A DNA stretch of 64,000 nucleotides from Paenibacillus psychroresistens (GTDB taxonomy: Bacteria > Bacillota > Bacilli > Paenibacillales > NBRC-103111). Both the position numbers and the translations under genes were made by a program. Where the stretch lies: the NCBI RefSeq assembly GCF_009728935.1, contig NZ_CP034235.1:3634001-3698000 (forward strand), read 5' to 3'. The notes beneath the pieces are model-generated. The model searched no databases. It was given only the letters and a program-made list of their open reading frames with translations, and was not told the origin of the DNA. Shown here piece by piece: positions 43,608 through 52,424 of the stretch; within the stretch, counting starts at the first letter, position 1; every line of letters begins with the position of its first letter.

Positions 43608-44687
43608 ATGAAATCAGTGCTTTTATTAATTGTTCTCCTGCTCGCAGCATGCTCAGGCAACGGTAGTCCCACACAGACTACACCTACCACAGAACCTACA
43701 AAAGTGACAACAACGAAACCAGCTACGGAATTTGAAGTGATTGCTAAAAATCTGAAAACACCTTGGGCGATTAATTTTAATGGAGAGCAAATTTATATTA
43801 GTGAGAGAGTCGGAACTATTGCCAAAATAGAAGGGGAAAAGCTAACGAGGCAGCAGGTTAAGTTAAGCAAAGTGGTTAAGCAAGGTGGAGAAGGCGGTTT
43901 TCTTGGCTTTGTGCTGGCTCCAGACTTCGCGACTACCAAACAAGCTTATGCCTATCATACATATGAAGAGGCAGGGAAAATATTAAATAGAGTTGTGCTC
44001 ATTCAAGAAAATCCAGAAGGCTGGGAGGAAGTAAAAGTCTATCTGGAAGGAATTCCAGGTTCAATGAATCACAATGGCGGCAGGCTGGCAATTGGTCCTG
44101 ATCATAACCTCTACATAACAACAGGAGACTCAACTGTAGATGTGCTAGCACAAGAGCTAAAAAGCCTTGGAGGCAAAATATTGCGCATGACATTAGATGG
44201 CAAAATTCCACAGGATAATCCATTCGCGGACTCTTATGTTTATTCCTATGGCCATCGCAACTCACAAGGAATCGCCTGGGATAGCCAAGGAAATATGTAT
44301 GGCTCGGAGCATGGTCCATCTGGATCACCTGGGGGACATGATGAGATAAACCGCATTGAACCTGGTAAAAATTATGGCTGGCCATTGATCATTGGTGATG
44401 AGAAGAAGGAAGGTTTGATTAATCCGTTATACCATACGGGGGAAACCGCTATTGCGCCTTCTGGAGTCAGTTTTACTGCTGATGATCAATTACTTATGGC
44501 AACCTTACGGGGACAAAAGCTGTTCAGCTATGATCCGAAAAGCAATAAATTGCAAATGATTTTAGAAAATCAGGGCAGATTGCGTGATGTGAAAATCCAT
44601 AATGGCAAGACCTATATTATAACTAATAATACAGATGGGCGAGGTACGCCTAAAGCAGATGATGATCGTTTACTTATGTTGAATTAA
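43608..44687 (+). CDS. PQQ-type sugar dehydrogenase lipoprotein
   Basis: A 359-residue lipoprotein of the glucose/sorbosone dehydrogenase beta-propeller family (PF07995). An ATG at 43590 is in frame, but AAGGTGG eight bases before the ATG at 43608 favours the latter; the signal then reads MKSVLLLIVLLLAAC with the lipid Cys at 15. Family motifs include KTPWAINF, GGEGGFLGFVLAPDF, MNHNGGRLAIGPDHNLYITTGD and YGHRNSQGIAWD. Soluble PQQ enzymes oxidise aldoses, but many Firmicute members have no proven cofactor or activity. No PQQ synthesis genes are in the window. Confidence 0.88.
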   Translation: MKSVLLLIVLLLAACSGNGSPTQTTPTTEPTKVTTTKPATEFEVIAKNLKTPWAINFNGEQIYISERVGTIAKIEGEKLTRQQVKLSKVVKQGGEGGFLGFVLAPDFATTKQAYAYHTYEEAGKILNRVVLIQENPEGWEEVKVYLEGIPGSMNHNGGRLAIGPDHNLYITTGDSTVDVLAQELKSLGGKILRMTLDGKIPQDNPFADSYVYSYGHRNSQGIAWDSQGNMYGSEHGPSGSPGGHDEINRIEPGKNYGWPLIIGDEKKEGLINPLYHTGETAIAPSGVSFTADDQLLMATLRGQKLFSYDPKSNKLQMILENQGRLRDVKIHNGKTYIITNNTDGRGTPKADDDRLLMLN

Positions 44688-44691
44688 TCGC

Positions 44692-44723
44692 TTGACTCTG
44701 CCATTAATGTCATGGTTTATACT
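44692..44723 (+). promoter_or_regulatory. MerR-type promoter with 20-bp spacer
   Basis: TTGACT (44692-44697) and TATACT (44718-44723) are separated by 20 bases, longer than the normal 17, and the spacer contains the dyad CCAT-x7-ATGG (44701-44715). This is the hallmark of promoters activated by MerR-family regulators through DNA distortion; the adjacent MerR gene is the likely binder. Confidence 0.72.
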
Positions 44724-44755
44724 TGCATTAGCGGGATAGAAGGGAGGTTGGAGGT

Positions 44756-45133
44756 ATGAAGATTGGAGAGTTAGCTCAGCGTACAGGAGTCAGCATTCGA
44801 TCATTGCGTTATTATGAGCAGAAAGGTCTGCTCGCGCCAACCCGTCATGAGAATGGCTATCGCGACTATTCCGTACTTGCTGAGGATCAAGTGAAAACAA
44901 TTCAGCTATACCTTGGCTTAGGGCTCACAACCGAGCAAATTGTCAGCTTTCTGCATTGTGTTCTTTTGAATAAAGAAGCATTCTGTACGGAGGTATTGCC
45001 CGTTTATTTAACTAAGCTAGCCGAAATTGATACTCAAATTAAACAAATGCAAGCGATTAAATCAAACCTTGAAGAACGTATTCGTTCTATTAAAGAGGAA
45101 TCTAATCAATCCATATCGGAGGTTACAAGATGA
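44756..45133 (+). CDS. MerR-family transcription regulator
   Basis: A 125-residue regulator: a MerR winged helix (MKIGELAQRTGVSIRSLRYYEQKGLL), then a dimerisation helix and a coiled-coil tail. Two cysteines (FLHCVLL and AFCTEV) lie in the effector region, which could be redox- or metal-sensing, though the classic C-x-G-x4-D-C type site is not present. AGGGAGG precedes the ATG. It overlaps the thioredoxin gene by 4 bases and probably controls both from the 20-bp-spacer promoter. Confidence 0.9.
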   Translation: MKIGELAQRTGVSIRSLRYYEQKGLLAPTRHENGYRDYSVLAEDQVKTIQLYLGLGLTTEQIVSFLHCVLLNKEAFCTEVLPVYLTKLAEIDTQIKQMQAIKSNLEERIRSIKEESNQSISEVTR

Positions 45134-45444
45134 TTACAGCAAACAAAGAAACGAAGCTAAAGGATAGTTTACGTCAAGCTGGAGTTACTGTAGTGGAGTT
45201 CGGTGCTAATTGGTGTCCCCCATGTAAAGTACTTCTGCCGATATTAGATGGAATGGATCATGAGTATGGCGGGAGTGTTACATTCGTAAAAGTGGATTGT
45301 GATGAATCTCCTGACTTTGCAGCTGAATTTAGCATCATGTCGTTGCCTACAGTTGTTATATTCCATAATGGTGAGCCAGTGGATAAGCTGGTGGGTCTGC
45401 GTTCTAAAGAAGCTTATCAAACTATTATTGCGCGATATATATAA
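45130..45444 (+). CDS. Thioredoxin
   Basis: A 104-residue thioredoxin. The active site is ANWCPPCK rather than the usual WCGPC, so its redox potential may differ from housekeeping TrxA. Other fold markers are present: FVKVDCDESPDFAAEF, and the cis-proline loop in MSLPTVVIF. Its ATG overlaps the MerR stop (ATGA). No signal peptide: cytosolic. Confidence 0.92.
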   Translation: MITANKETKLKDSLRQAGVTVVEFGANWCPPCKVLLPILDGMDHEYGGSVTFVKVDCDESPDFAAEFSIMSLPTVVIFHNGEPVDKLVGLRSKEAYQTIIARYI

Positions 45445-45460
45445 TATCGTTTATTTTGCT

Positions 45461-45501
45461 CCTAACTTGGTTATACAGCATAGTAGATAACCAAAGTTAG
45501 G
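45461..45501 (+). promoter_or_regulatory. Hairpin covering the ribosome site of the Fpg/Nei gene
   Basis: A 14-bp stem (45461-45474 with 45487-45501, one bulged A) and a 12-base loop lie between the thioredoxin and DNA glycosylase genes. The right arm ends in TTAGG, part of the ribosome site of the ATG at 45510. There is no T tract, so it is better read as an RNA structure that lowers translation than as a terminator. Confidence 0.55.
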
Positions 45502-45509
45502 ATGATTCG

Positions 45510-46316
45510 ATGCCAGAGTTACCCGAAATGGAAAATTATAAACGATTGCTGTCTTCACTAATAGTGAATAAGCCCATTATAGATCTTACGGTTACCAGGG
45601 AAAAAACAATCAACATAGTAGTAGACGAATTTCGGAAAAAGGTGCTGCAGCATTCTATCGTGTCTATTGAGCGAAGAGCTAAGCATCTTTTATTTATTTT
45701 GGATACGGGCTCTGTCTTATTGCTGCATTTGATGCTAGGCGGATCATTATATTATGGGAAACAAGCTCCTGAGCGAACTGCTCAGGTTATTTTGCATTTT
45801 AGAGATGAGGCTAGCCTGTATTTTCTTGGCTTAAGATTAGGCTACCTGCACCTGCATACGGTTCAAGAGGTGGAGCAGCTTCTCATTAAATTAGGGCCAG
45901 AGCCACTCGATAATCAATTTAGCTTTGCTGATTTTCAGCAGGTACTCCGAGGGCGCAGAACCAATTTAAAGGTAATGCTTGTCGATCAAAGTGTGATGTC
46001 GGGGATTGGAAATTGCTATTCGGATGAGATTTGTTTTATAGCTGAATTGCTGCCGACTAGAAAAGTGAATGCTTTAACGGAGCAGGAGCAAAAGCAGCTT
46101 TATCAAGCTATGCAAACCGTGCTTAAAGAAGCGATCTATTTTGGCGGCTATATGGACACTCCTTTATATGAAGGTGATCGATTGACAGGGCAATTTGATC
46201 CGAAATGCCGGGTTTATGATCGAGAGGGAGAACCTTGCCTTCGTTGTGGATATCCATTGATTAAGGACGAGGTCAGCTCTAAAAAATGTTTTTATTGCCG
46301 TCATTGTCAAAAGTAA
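45510..46316 (+). CDS. Fpg/Nei-family DNA glycosylase
   Basis: A 268-residue base-excision repair enzyme with lyase activity. The N-terminus MPELPEME gives the catalytic Pro2/Glu3, and Lys58 (RRAKHLLF) is the conserved active-site lysine. The H2TH region appears around GRRTNLKVMLVDQSVMSGIGN. The C-terminal zinc finger has four cysteines (CLRCG and CFYCRHC). The finger arginine that inserts into DNA in Fpg appears to be lysine here (SSKKCFYC). It is followed after 19 bases by endonuclease IV, which processes the abasic sites such enzymes leave. Confidence 0.9.
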   Translation: MPELPEMENYKRLLSSLIVNKPIIDLTVTREKTINIVVDEFRKKVLQHSIVSIERRAKHLLFILDTGSVLLLHLMLGGSLYYGKQAPERTAQVILHFRDEASLYFLGLRLGYLHLHTVQEVEQLLIKLGPEPLDNQFSFADFQQVLRGRRTNLKVMLVDQSVMSGIGNCYSDEICFIAELLPTRKVNALTEQEQKQLYQAMQTVLKEAIYFGGYMDTPLYEGDRLTGQFDPKCRVYDREGEPCLRCGYPLIKDEVSSKKCFYCRHCQK

Positions 46317-46335
46317 TCTCATAAAGAGGTGATTT

Positions 46336-47181
46336 ATGTATATCGGAGCTCATGTTAGCACTAAAGGCGGTTATGCAGCAGCAGCTAAATTTGCCTTTCG
46401 CAATGGAGCGAGTGCTTTTCAATATTTCCCCAAAAATCCGCGAAGTTTGAATATCAAGTCCTTCAACGTATCCGATGCAGTAGCATGTGCGCAGTTTTGT
46501 GCTGAGAATTCACTTGTTTCCATAGGCCATGCTCCCTATCCATTAAATTTAGCCGTTGTACAAGATCAACAAGCTGTCATGGTTGATGCACTTTTGAATG
46601 GACTTGAAATAACAGATACTTGTGGATCTATCGGACTTGTTGTCCATTTTGGCAGGTTTTCGGGTAAAGATACTTTAGAGGGGTACAAGCATATTCTGCA
46701 GGTATTAAATGAAACCCTACAGCAATGGCAGGGACGGGCGCTCATCTTACTGGAGAATCAGGCAGGCAGCGGCAATCCTATGGGGACTACATTTGAAGAA
46801 CTAACTCAGATTCGTTCACTGTCCAATTATCCAGATAAAATCGGGTTTTGCTTAGATACCTGCCATGCTTTTGCCAGCGGATTATGGAACGGAGCCAATT
46901 GGAGTGAGGTTGAAGCTAATGGAGAAAGGCTTGGATTCTGGACGCACCTTAAAGCCATCCACTTGAATGATTCTCTCTATCCAACAGGGTCGTTCCGCGA
47001 CCGTCATGCGAATATTGGCCAAGGCTTTATTGGAAGTGAGCATTTAACTGCCGTATTAAGCTCGGCTTTTGTACGGGATACTGCCATTGTGTTGGAGACG
47101 GCTCCAGCGGCAGACGGCACGCATCGGGATGAAATAAATTATATTAGAGAATTGATGTCTGTAACTAAAGCAAAATCTTAA
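46336..47181 (+). CDS. nfo: Deoxyribonuclease IV (AP endonuclease)
   Basis: A 281-residue endonuclease IV that cleaves DNA 5' to abasic sites in base-excision repair. The TIM-barrel metal ligands sit in recognisable motifs: IGAHVS at the start, GHAPY, LLENQAGSG, CLDTCHAFASG, HLNDS, DRHANIGQG and VLETA. Length is typical. It is transcribed with the Fpg/Nei gene, so glycosylase and AP endonuclease are co-produced. Confidence 0.96.
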   Translation: MYIGAHVSTKGGYAAAAKFAFRNGASAFQYFPKNPRSLNIKSFNVSDAVACAQFCAENSLVSIGHAPYPLNLAVVQDQQAVMVDALLNGLEITDTCGSIGLVVHFGRFSGKDTLEGYKHILQVLNETLQQWQGRALILLENQAGSGNPMGTTFEELTQIRSLSNYPDKIGFCLDTCHAFASGLWNGANWSEVEANGERLGFWTHLKAIHLNDSLYPTGSFRDRHANIGQGFIGSEHLTAVLSSAFVRDTAIVLETAPAADGTHRDEINYIRELMSVTKAKS

Positions 47182-47300
47182 ATACATTGCCAATCTAGGG
47201 ATGTGTTTCTATGGATTGCTTAAAAGGTTGTATACAGGTAAAATTAAAATAAATACCCAAAGATATCATACCCCAATAATGAAGACGAGGAGCTGGTAGG

Positions 47301-47894
47301 ATGTCAGTCGTATCGAATATTCTAGAATTTAACCAAGAGTTCGTGAAGCAAGAGCAATATAAGGAATACTTAACCGATAAATTTCCAGATAAAAAGATCG
47401 CCATTTTAACTTGTATGGATACGCGTTTAGTTGAGCTGCTGCCCAAAGCTTTAAATTTACGGAATGGGGATGCCAAGCTGATTAAAAATGCAGGTGCGAT
47501 TCTGACTCAGCCGTTTGGCAGTGCGATGCGTAGTATTCTTGTAGCTATATATGAAATGGGTGCAGCGGAAGTACTGGTTATTGGCCATCATGGCTGCGGC
47601 ATGACCACGCTTGATTCAAAAGCTATGGTTGCCAAAATTCGTGCTAGTGGAATTTCGGATGAAGTTTTATCGACTTTAGAAAACTCAGGTATTCGGATGG
47701 ATCGATTTCTCAAAGGCTTTGCAAGCGCAGAAGAAGGCGTTATGCATAGTGTCAATATGATTCGCAATCATCCACTAGTTCCTGTATTCATTCCTGTCCA
47801 CGGCTTTATTATGCATCCCGAAACAGGTTTTATGGAGCAGATTTGTGACGGGTATACCTCCCGTGAGGAGGAGAAAGCTAGTGAACGTCCGTAA
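47301..47894 (+). CDS. Beta-class carbonic anhydrase
   Basis: A 197-residue zinc enzyme that interconverts CO2 and bicarbonate. The zinc ligands Cys38, His96 and Cys99 and the Asp40-Arg42 dyad are all visible (LTCMDTRL, VIGHHGCGM). It resembles the YtiB-type Firmicute enzymes. A GACGAGGAGCTGG ribosome region precedes the ATG. Its 3' end overlaps the GTG start of the dNTPase gene by 14 bases. Confidence 0.93.
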   Translation: MSVVSNILEFNQEFVKQEQYKEYLTDKFPDKKIAILTCMDTRLVELLPKALNLRNGDAKLIKNAGAILTQPFGSAMRSILVAIYEMGAAEVLVIGHHGCGMTTLDSKAMVAKIRASGISDEVLSTLENSGIRMDRFLKGFASAEEGVMHSVNMIRNHPLVPVFIPVHGFIMHPETGFMEQICDGYTSREEEKASERP

Positions 47895-49197
47895 ACTGAG
47901 ATTATTCGATAGTGAGAACACATTGTCTAGCGACGATCGCGATGAATTCGAGAAAGATTATGCTCGTTTAATCCAATCGCCTTCCTTCCGCAGATTACAG
48001 GGAAAAGCGCAGGTATTTGGCGCTGGATCAGGTGATTACTATAGAACCCGATTGACACACTCATTGGAAGTATCGCAAATTGCTAGAGAGATGGCTAAGC
48101 GATTAAGCCGAACGTTACCTTTTCTAGCTTTTCGTGAGCATCCGGGCTTAGTGCTAGACCCAGAGGTCGTAGAGGTAGCTTCACTCGCCCATGATTTGGG
48201 GCATCCGCCTTTTGGCCATAAAGGTGAAGAGGTGCTAAATCAGCTGCTAAAGGATGCGTATGGACTGGCATTCGAAGGCAATGCACAAAACTATCGCATT
48301 CTAATGTTTCTTGAGAAACGCGCTGGAAGTGGAAGCGGGTTGGATTTAACGGCAGCGGTATTGTTAGGAATAAACAAATATCCGTTTTGTTTGGATGACC
48401 CTGGTCGGATTAAAGGGGTTTTCGCTCGCGAATGGCAAGGAATTGAGTACTTGCGCCAATTGTGGGAAATGCCGGATGGCTGTGCCACACTCGAAGCCCA
48501 ATTGATGGATCTTTGTGATGATATTGCTTATTCCACCCATGATATTGAAGATGGTATTAGAGCAGGGAAAATTCAAATGAACCGTACATTTTTTGAAGAC
48601 GATCGCTTAGTAACCCATCTTATGCAAGAGGTAATCGATGATACTGGCAATGAAGAAATGGGCTGGGACCAAGTAGATTTAAAGGTAATGGTTCAACAGG
48701 TTTTGGCTTCTTACTTGTCTCAATGGGAGACTATCTATGCTGAATGTGGTGGAGAAGCTTCGCGAACGCGTCGCGAAATGAAGGCTCGCTGGGTAAGTAA
48801 ATTCGCTCATCAGGTTGGGATTATAGATGACTCCAAGAAGGATTGGAAGCGAGTCACCTTCGTGCTTGACGGGCAAGAGGATTTAGACTTATTGCGGACG
48901 ATGGAGATTCTTAAAAAGCTGGCTTGGGTGACGTTAATTAAAGATTTTCGAGTCCAACGCTTGCAGAAGCGCAGTGAAATTATGGTTCATCGTTTATGGG
49001 ACAGCTTTAAAGAGTATGAAACGGGTAGATTGATTTTGCCTCCAGATTGGATTGAAAGCTATCACCATTTTAAAGATCAATGGACTTGGGAACGTTTAGT
49101 CTGCGATTATATCTCGGGAATGACAGATGCCTATGCGGAGAAAGTATATACGGAGCTGTTCGCAAGTCGCTCAGGGTCAATCTATGAAATGGATTAA
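47881..49197 (+). CDS. HD-domain dGTPase-like dNTP triphosphohydrolase
   Basis: A 438-residue enzyme of the deoxyguanosinetriphosphate triphosphohydrolase family, which splits dNTPs into nucleoside and triphosphate. HD-domain ligands are His60 (RLTHSLEVSQIAREMA), His104-Asp105 (LAHDLGHPPFGHKGE) and a later Asp in LCDDIAYSTHDIEDG. The reading frame is open upstream to 47845, but AGGAGGA seven bases before the GTG at 47881 marks the start. It overlaps the carbonic anhydrase gene and is followed by the TPR gene. Confidence 0.92.
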   Translation: MNVRKLRLFDSENTLSSDDRDEFEKDYARLIQSPSFRRLQGKAQVFGAGSGDYYRTRLTHSLEVSQIAREMAKRLSRTLPFLAFREHPGLVLDPEVVEVASLAHDLGHPPFGHKGEEVLNQLLKDAYGLAFEGNAQNYRILMFLEKRAGSGSGLDLTAAVLLGINKYPFCLDDPGRIKGVFAREWQGIEYLRQLWEMPDGCATLEAQLMDLCDDIAYSTHDIEDGIRAGKIQMNRTFFEDDRLVTHLMQEVIDDTGNEEMGWDQVDLKVMVQQVLASYLSQWETIYAECGGEASRTRREMKARWVSKFAHQVGIIDDSKKDWKRVTFVLDGQEDLDLLRTMEILKKLAWVTLIKDFRVQRLQKRSEIMVHRLWDSFKEYETGRLILPPDWIESYHHFKDQWTWERLVCDYISGMTDAYAEKVYTELFASRSGSIYEMD

Positions 49198-49203
49198 GGG
49201 GAG

Positions 49204-50088
49204 ATGGCCTTGAATTTACCTAATGGTTCGGTAAACCGCGAAAAAGTTGTTCAGCTAATAGACTTGAGAAAGTGGAAGGAAGCTAGTGCTGAAGCGGAGC
49301 GGTGGATAAGCAGCGAACCCAGTAATGCTGAAGCCTATGCGACTCTCGCTCAAATAAATTTAAAGCAGAATCAATTTGAGCAAGCTCACAATTGGACTAA
49401 TCAAGCGCTTCGCTATGATCCTGAGAATGTTCTTGCTTGGTATGTTCGTGTGTTTGCTTATTATTGCGAGAGTAAGGAGCAAGAGTTTTTTGAAGCCGTA
49501 ACGGTAGCGCTGCGGATTGACCCCTCTCAATCGTTATATTATTTCTTAAGATTTAATATTTATCATAAAAAAGGGAATCGTATGGAAGCAGAAGCTGAAA
49601 TGCTTAAAGCGCTGGAGATTAACCCGGATGCACCCTTGTATCTAGCTGCTTATAGTTATTTGCAAGCAAGCCAAGGCGAACTCGTTCAGTCGCGGATCTC
49701 TGAGCGTCAAGCATTACGCATCCATTCCTCTGATTCTCAAGTATTCATTTATCTCGCTTGGGCGGCTGAACTAAGAGCTGAAGATGAGAAAGAAACTGAA
49801 TATTTCAAAAACGCGGTACGTTTAAATCCGCAAAATAATCAAATTCGCGAAGAATATCTCAAGAGCTTACAGAAAAATGATAGATTTTATCGTATGCTGC
49901 TAATGCCTTCCTCACTTAAAAACATTAAGCCGACCTATTTTATTATAAGCTGGTTCTTGGCATGGATCTTTTTTAAGCCTTTGGTTTTCGTCTTTATTGC
50001 TCTTTATGTACTCGCCCATTGGACTTCTAAATTATTGGTTCAGGTGAAGGTGTTTGGTTGGCGCAATATTTTTAAAAGCTCAAGCTAG
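49204..50088 (+). CDS. TPR-repeat protein with C-terminal membrane anchor
   Basis: A 294-residue protein. Residues ~10-220 are tetratricopeptide repeats (for example AEAYATLAQINLKQNQFEQAHNW, then YDPENVLAWYVRVFAYY), and a hydrophobic segment at ~240-275 (YFIISWFLAWIFFKPLVFVFIA) forms a tail anchor, so the repeats face the cytosol. AAGGGG is close to the ATG at 49204 and at better distance from a TTG at 49210; either start is possible. A scaffold role is inferred. It lies within a tight run from carbonic anhydrase to the PDZ-Lon protease. Confidence 0.85.
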   Translation: MALNLPNGSVNREKVVQLIDLRKWKEASAEAERWISSEPSNAEAYATLAQINLKQNQFEQAHNWTNQALRYDPENVLAWYVRVFAYYCESKEQEFFEAVTVALRIDPSQSLYYFLRFNIYHKKGNRMEAEAEMLKALEINPDAPLYLAAYSYLQASQGELVQSRISERQALRIHSSDSQVFIYLAWAAELRAEDEKETEYFKNAVRLNPQNNQIREEYLKSLQKNDRFYRMLLMPSSLKNIKPTYFIISWFLAWIFFKPLVFVFIALYVLAHWTSKLLVQVKVFGWRNIFKSSS

Positions 50089-50112
50089 AGACCAGATGAA
50101 TGGAGTACCCAC

Positions 50113-50991
50113 ATGAAAAAATTCAAGAAATTTTATGTAGAGATTACAAGTGTCTGCAATTTGGCTTGTACCTTTTGCCCGCCTACGGAACGAGCGTCCA
50201 ATTTCATTAAAGTGGATGCCTTTAGTAAAATATTAGATGAGATCAAGCCACACACGGATTATATTTATTATCATGTTAAAGGTGAACCGCTGCTGCATCC
50301 GAAGATCGATGAATTGTTGGATTTAAGCCATGAGAAAGGCTTTAAAGTTAACATTACAACCAATGGGACCTTGATTAACAAGAATAGAGCTAAAATCATG
50401 ATGAAGCCAGCGCTGAGGCAGATGAATTTCTCCTTGCACAGCTTTGATGGCCATGTCGGCTCAACGAATAAAGAAGGTTATGTTTCTGATATTCTTACCT
50501 TTGTTAAAGAAGCCTTGGAGAAAACGGATATTATCTTTTCTTTACGTTTATGGAATTTAGATACCGACAATACAACAAACCAAGAACGAAACAAGAATCG
50601 GCAGGTTCTAGAGATTCTAGAGCGGGAATTTAATTTGGATTATAAAATTGAAGAGAAGTTCGTTCGCGGCAGTGGACATAAAATTACAGATCGGGTTTAC
50701 TTAAATCAGGATCATGAGTTTCAATGGCCGGCACTTAAAGAAAAAGAAGATGATGGCAAAGGCTTCTGTCATGGGCTGCGTAATCAAGCGGCTATTCTAT
50801 CCGATGGGACTGTGGTTCCTTGTTGCTTGGATGGAGAAGGTGTCATTAATTTAGGCAATGTGCATCAAACGCCTTTTGCGGAAATTATTGAGAGTCAAAG
50901 AGCTAATAATCTGGTGGATGGTTTTTCGAGGAGAGAAGTCGTTGAAGAATTATGTCGCAAGTGCGGATACCGTCAAAGATTCAGCATGTAA
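50113..50991 (+). CDS. Radical SAM/SPASM-type protein
   Basis: A 292-residue radical S-adenosylmethionine protein. The [4Fe-4S] motif C-x3-C-x2-C is at residues 15, 19 and 22 (SVCNLACTFCPP). A C-terminal cysteine-rich SPASM-like region (FCHGLRNQAAILSDGTVVPCC, then LCRKCGY) may bind auxiliary clusters. Many such proteins modify peptides or enzymes, but no precursor peptide gene is adjacent. Its end overlaps the start of the PDZ-Lon gene by 50 bases. Confidence 0.9.
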   Translation: MKKFKKFYVEITSVCNLACTFCPPTERASNFIKVDAFSKILDEIKPHTDYIYYHVKGEPLLHPKIDELLDLSHEKGFKVNITTNGTLINKNRAKIMMKPALRQMNFSLHSFDGHVGSTNKEGYVSDILTFVKEALEKTDIIFSLRLWNLDTDNTTNQERNKNRQVLEILEREFNLDYKIEEKFVRGSGHKITDRVYLNQDHEFQWPALKEKEDDGKGFCHGLRNQAAILSDGTVVPCCLDGEGVINLGNVHQTPFAEIIESQRANNLVDGFSRREVVEELCRKCGYRQRFSM

Positions 50992-52390
50992 AACAGCTAC
51001 AAGAAAATCGCAATGGTTAGATCTGAGCGCTATGGGTCTAGCCCTTTTTTTCATTGTTTTCGGAGAGTTGATCTGGCTCCCTGACCCTCTAAGAGTGGGG
51101 CACCATGTTTACTGGATTGAATTGTTTGATGAGCTGATTTATATCGGCTTGCTGCCTTTAATACTCTGGAGTACGGCTGCAGTAAGGAATATCAACAGGG
51201 AATTAAAGTGCTGGAAAACGACAAAAAAGCTGGCTGCTGCTTCAATCACACTAGTTTTCATGAGAGCTGTCGGTTTAATTAGCTCGTTCATAGTGATGTA
51301 TTGCATCCTCTTTGCTCAACAGCAGTATCTCTGGATGGTTGTTTGTTTGGCATGCGCCTGGATAACGAGCTTGATCAGTATACATCTGAGTGAATGGAGT
51401 CACAAACATCGAGTCCCTTTTAGAAGCCTAACCTTCCTTGGGTTTACGATTGTGTTGCTTTATTTTTTGCTATGGCCCACAAATTATGTAGTTACTTATC
51501 CAGGTTTGACGATGAATATGAACGAATATGCGCAGGTGGATAAGGGCAATTCCAGTGATCAAATTGCAGGCGTACTGATTTTTGAGCGTCCAGCATTTCG
51601 GATTGATCGGCTTTACGCCAAATTTTTCACAGTATACGAGTTTGCGAAGAAGGCAGTGAACCAGCCATCTTTGCATGAACAGCTGCAAGAAGTTCGAACC
51701 CAGCAAATCGACGCGAATCAAGTGGCCAGTGCAGTGGCTTTTGCTAAAGTTGGCCTAGGTCAAGGAGCGATATCACATGGGGCAATGGTTAATTCAGTTG
51801 TCAAAGACTTTCCAGCAGCTAAGCAGCTTAAAGCTGGGGATGTGATTATCCAAGCGAATGGTGACTCGATCTCGACAACCATCGATTTAATTAACCACAT
51901 TAAACAAATCAAGCCAGGCAATGAGCTAAAGCTTGTTATTAAACGTAATGGAGCTGAGTTAAAAGTAGCCATTCAAACTCAAGCAGATGCGAAGGAACCC
52001 AAGAATTCTGTAATTGGTGTACAGGTAAGTGATGAAGTGGAGCTGGATCTTCCCTTGAAGGTTAAGTTCAAACCTTATCTATTACATGTTGGCGGACCGT
52101 CCCACGGGGCCATGCTGACTCTGGCTTTAATTGATCAGCTTACAACTGGTGGAATTACAAACGGCAATATTGTAGCAGGTACGGGAACAATTAATAGCCT
52201 TGGCCAGGTGGGTCAAATTGGTGGTATTCGCCAAAAAGCTTACACCGTTGAACGCTCAGCGGCTGATGTATTTTTCGTTCCATATGATCAATATGAAGAA
52301 GCCCGTCGGGGTGCAAAGCTTTTAAACATTGTTCCTGTAAAGACGATTGATGATATTTTGAAATGGCTTAAAGAGCACCCGAAACCGTGA
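50942..52390 (+). CDS. Membrane PDZ-Lon (S16) protease, YlbL-like
   Basis: A 482-residue protein if started at the TTG at 50942, which has AGGAGAG six bases upstream; this start lies inside the radical SAM gene in another frame. Several membrane helices occupy ~28-180. A PDZ domain follows (~275-345: NSVVKDFPAAKQLKAGDVIIQANG), then a Lon-type proteolytic domain with catalytic Ser387 (GGPSHGAML) and Lys432 (GGIRQKAY). B. subtilis YlbL has a single helix with PDZ-Lon and helps degrade the cell-division inhibitor YneA after DNA damage; the several helices here are an addition. The next ATG downstream (51032) would shorten it by 30 residues. Confidence 0.87.
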   Translation: MKNYVASADTVKDSACKTATRKSQWLDLSAMGLALFFIVFGELIWLPDPLRVGHHVYWIELFDELIYIGLLPLILWSTAAVRNINRELKCWKTTKKLAAASITLVFMRAVGLISSFIVMYCILFAQQQYLWMVVCLACAWITSLISIHLSEWSHKHRVPFRSLTFLGFTIVLLYFLLWPTNYVVTYPGLTMNMNEYAQVDKGNSSDQIAGVLIFERPAFRIDRLYAKFFTVYEFAKKAVNQPSLHEQLQEVRTQQIDANQVASAVAFAKVGLGQGAISHGAMVNSVVKDFPAAKQLKAGDVIIQANGDSISTTIDLINHIKQIKPGNELKLVIKRNGAELKVAIQTQADAKEPKNSVIGVQVSDEVELDLPLKVKFKPYLLHVGGPSHGAMLTLALIDQLTTGGITNGNIVAGTGTINSLGQVGQIGGIRQKAYTVERSAADVFFVPYDQYEEARRGAKLLNIVPVKTIDDILKWLKEHPKP

Positions 52391-52424
52391 GTTAGATTTA
52401 AAGAGAGGATTAAAGTGCCTGCTT

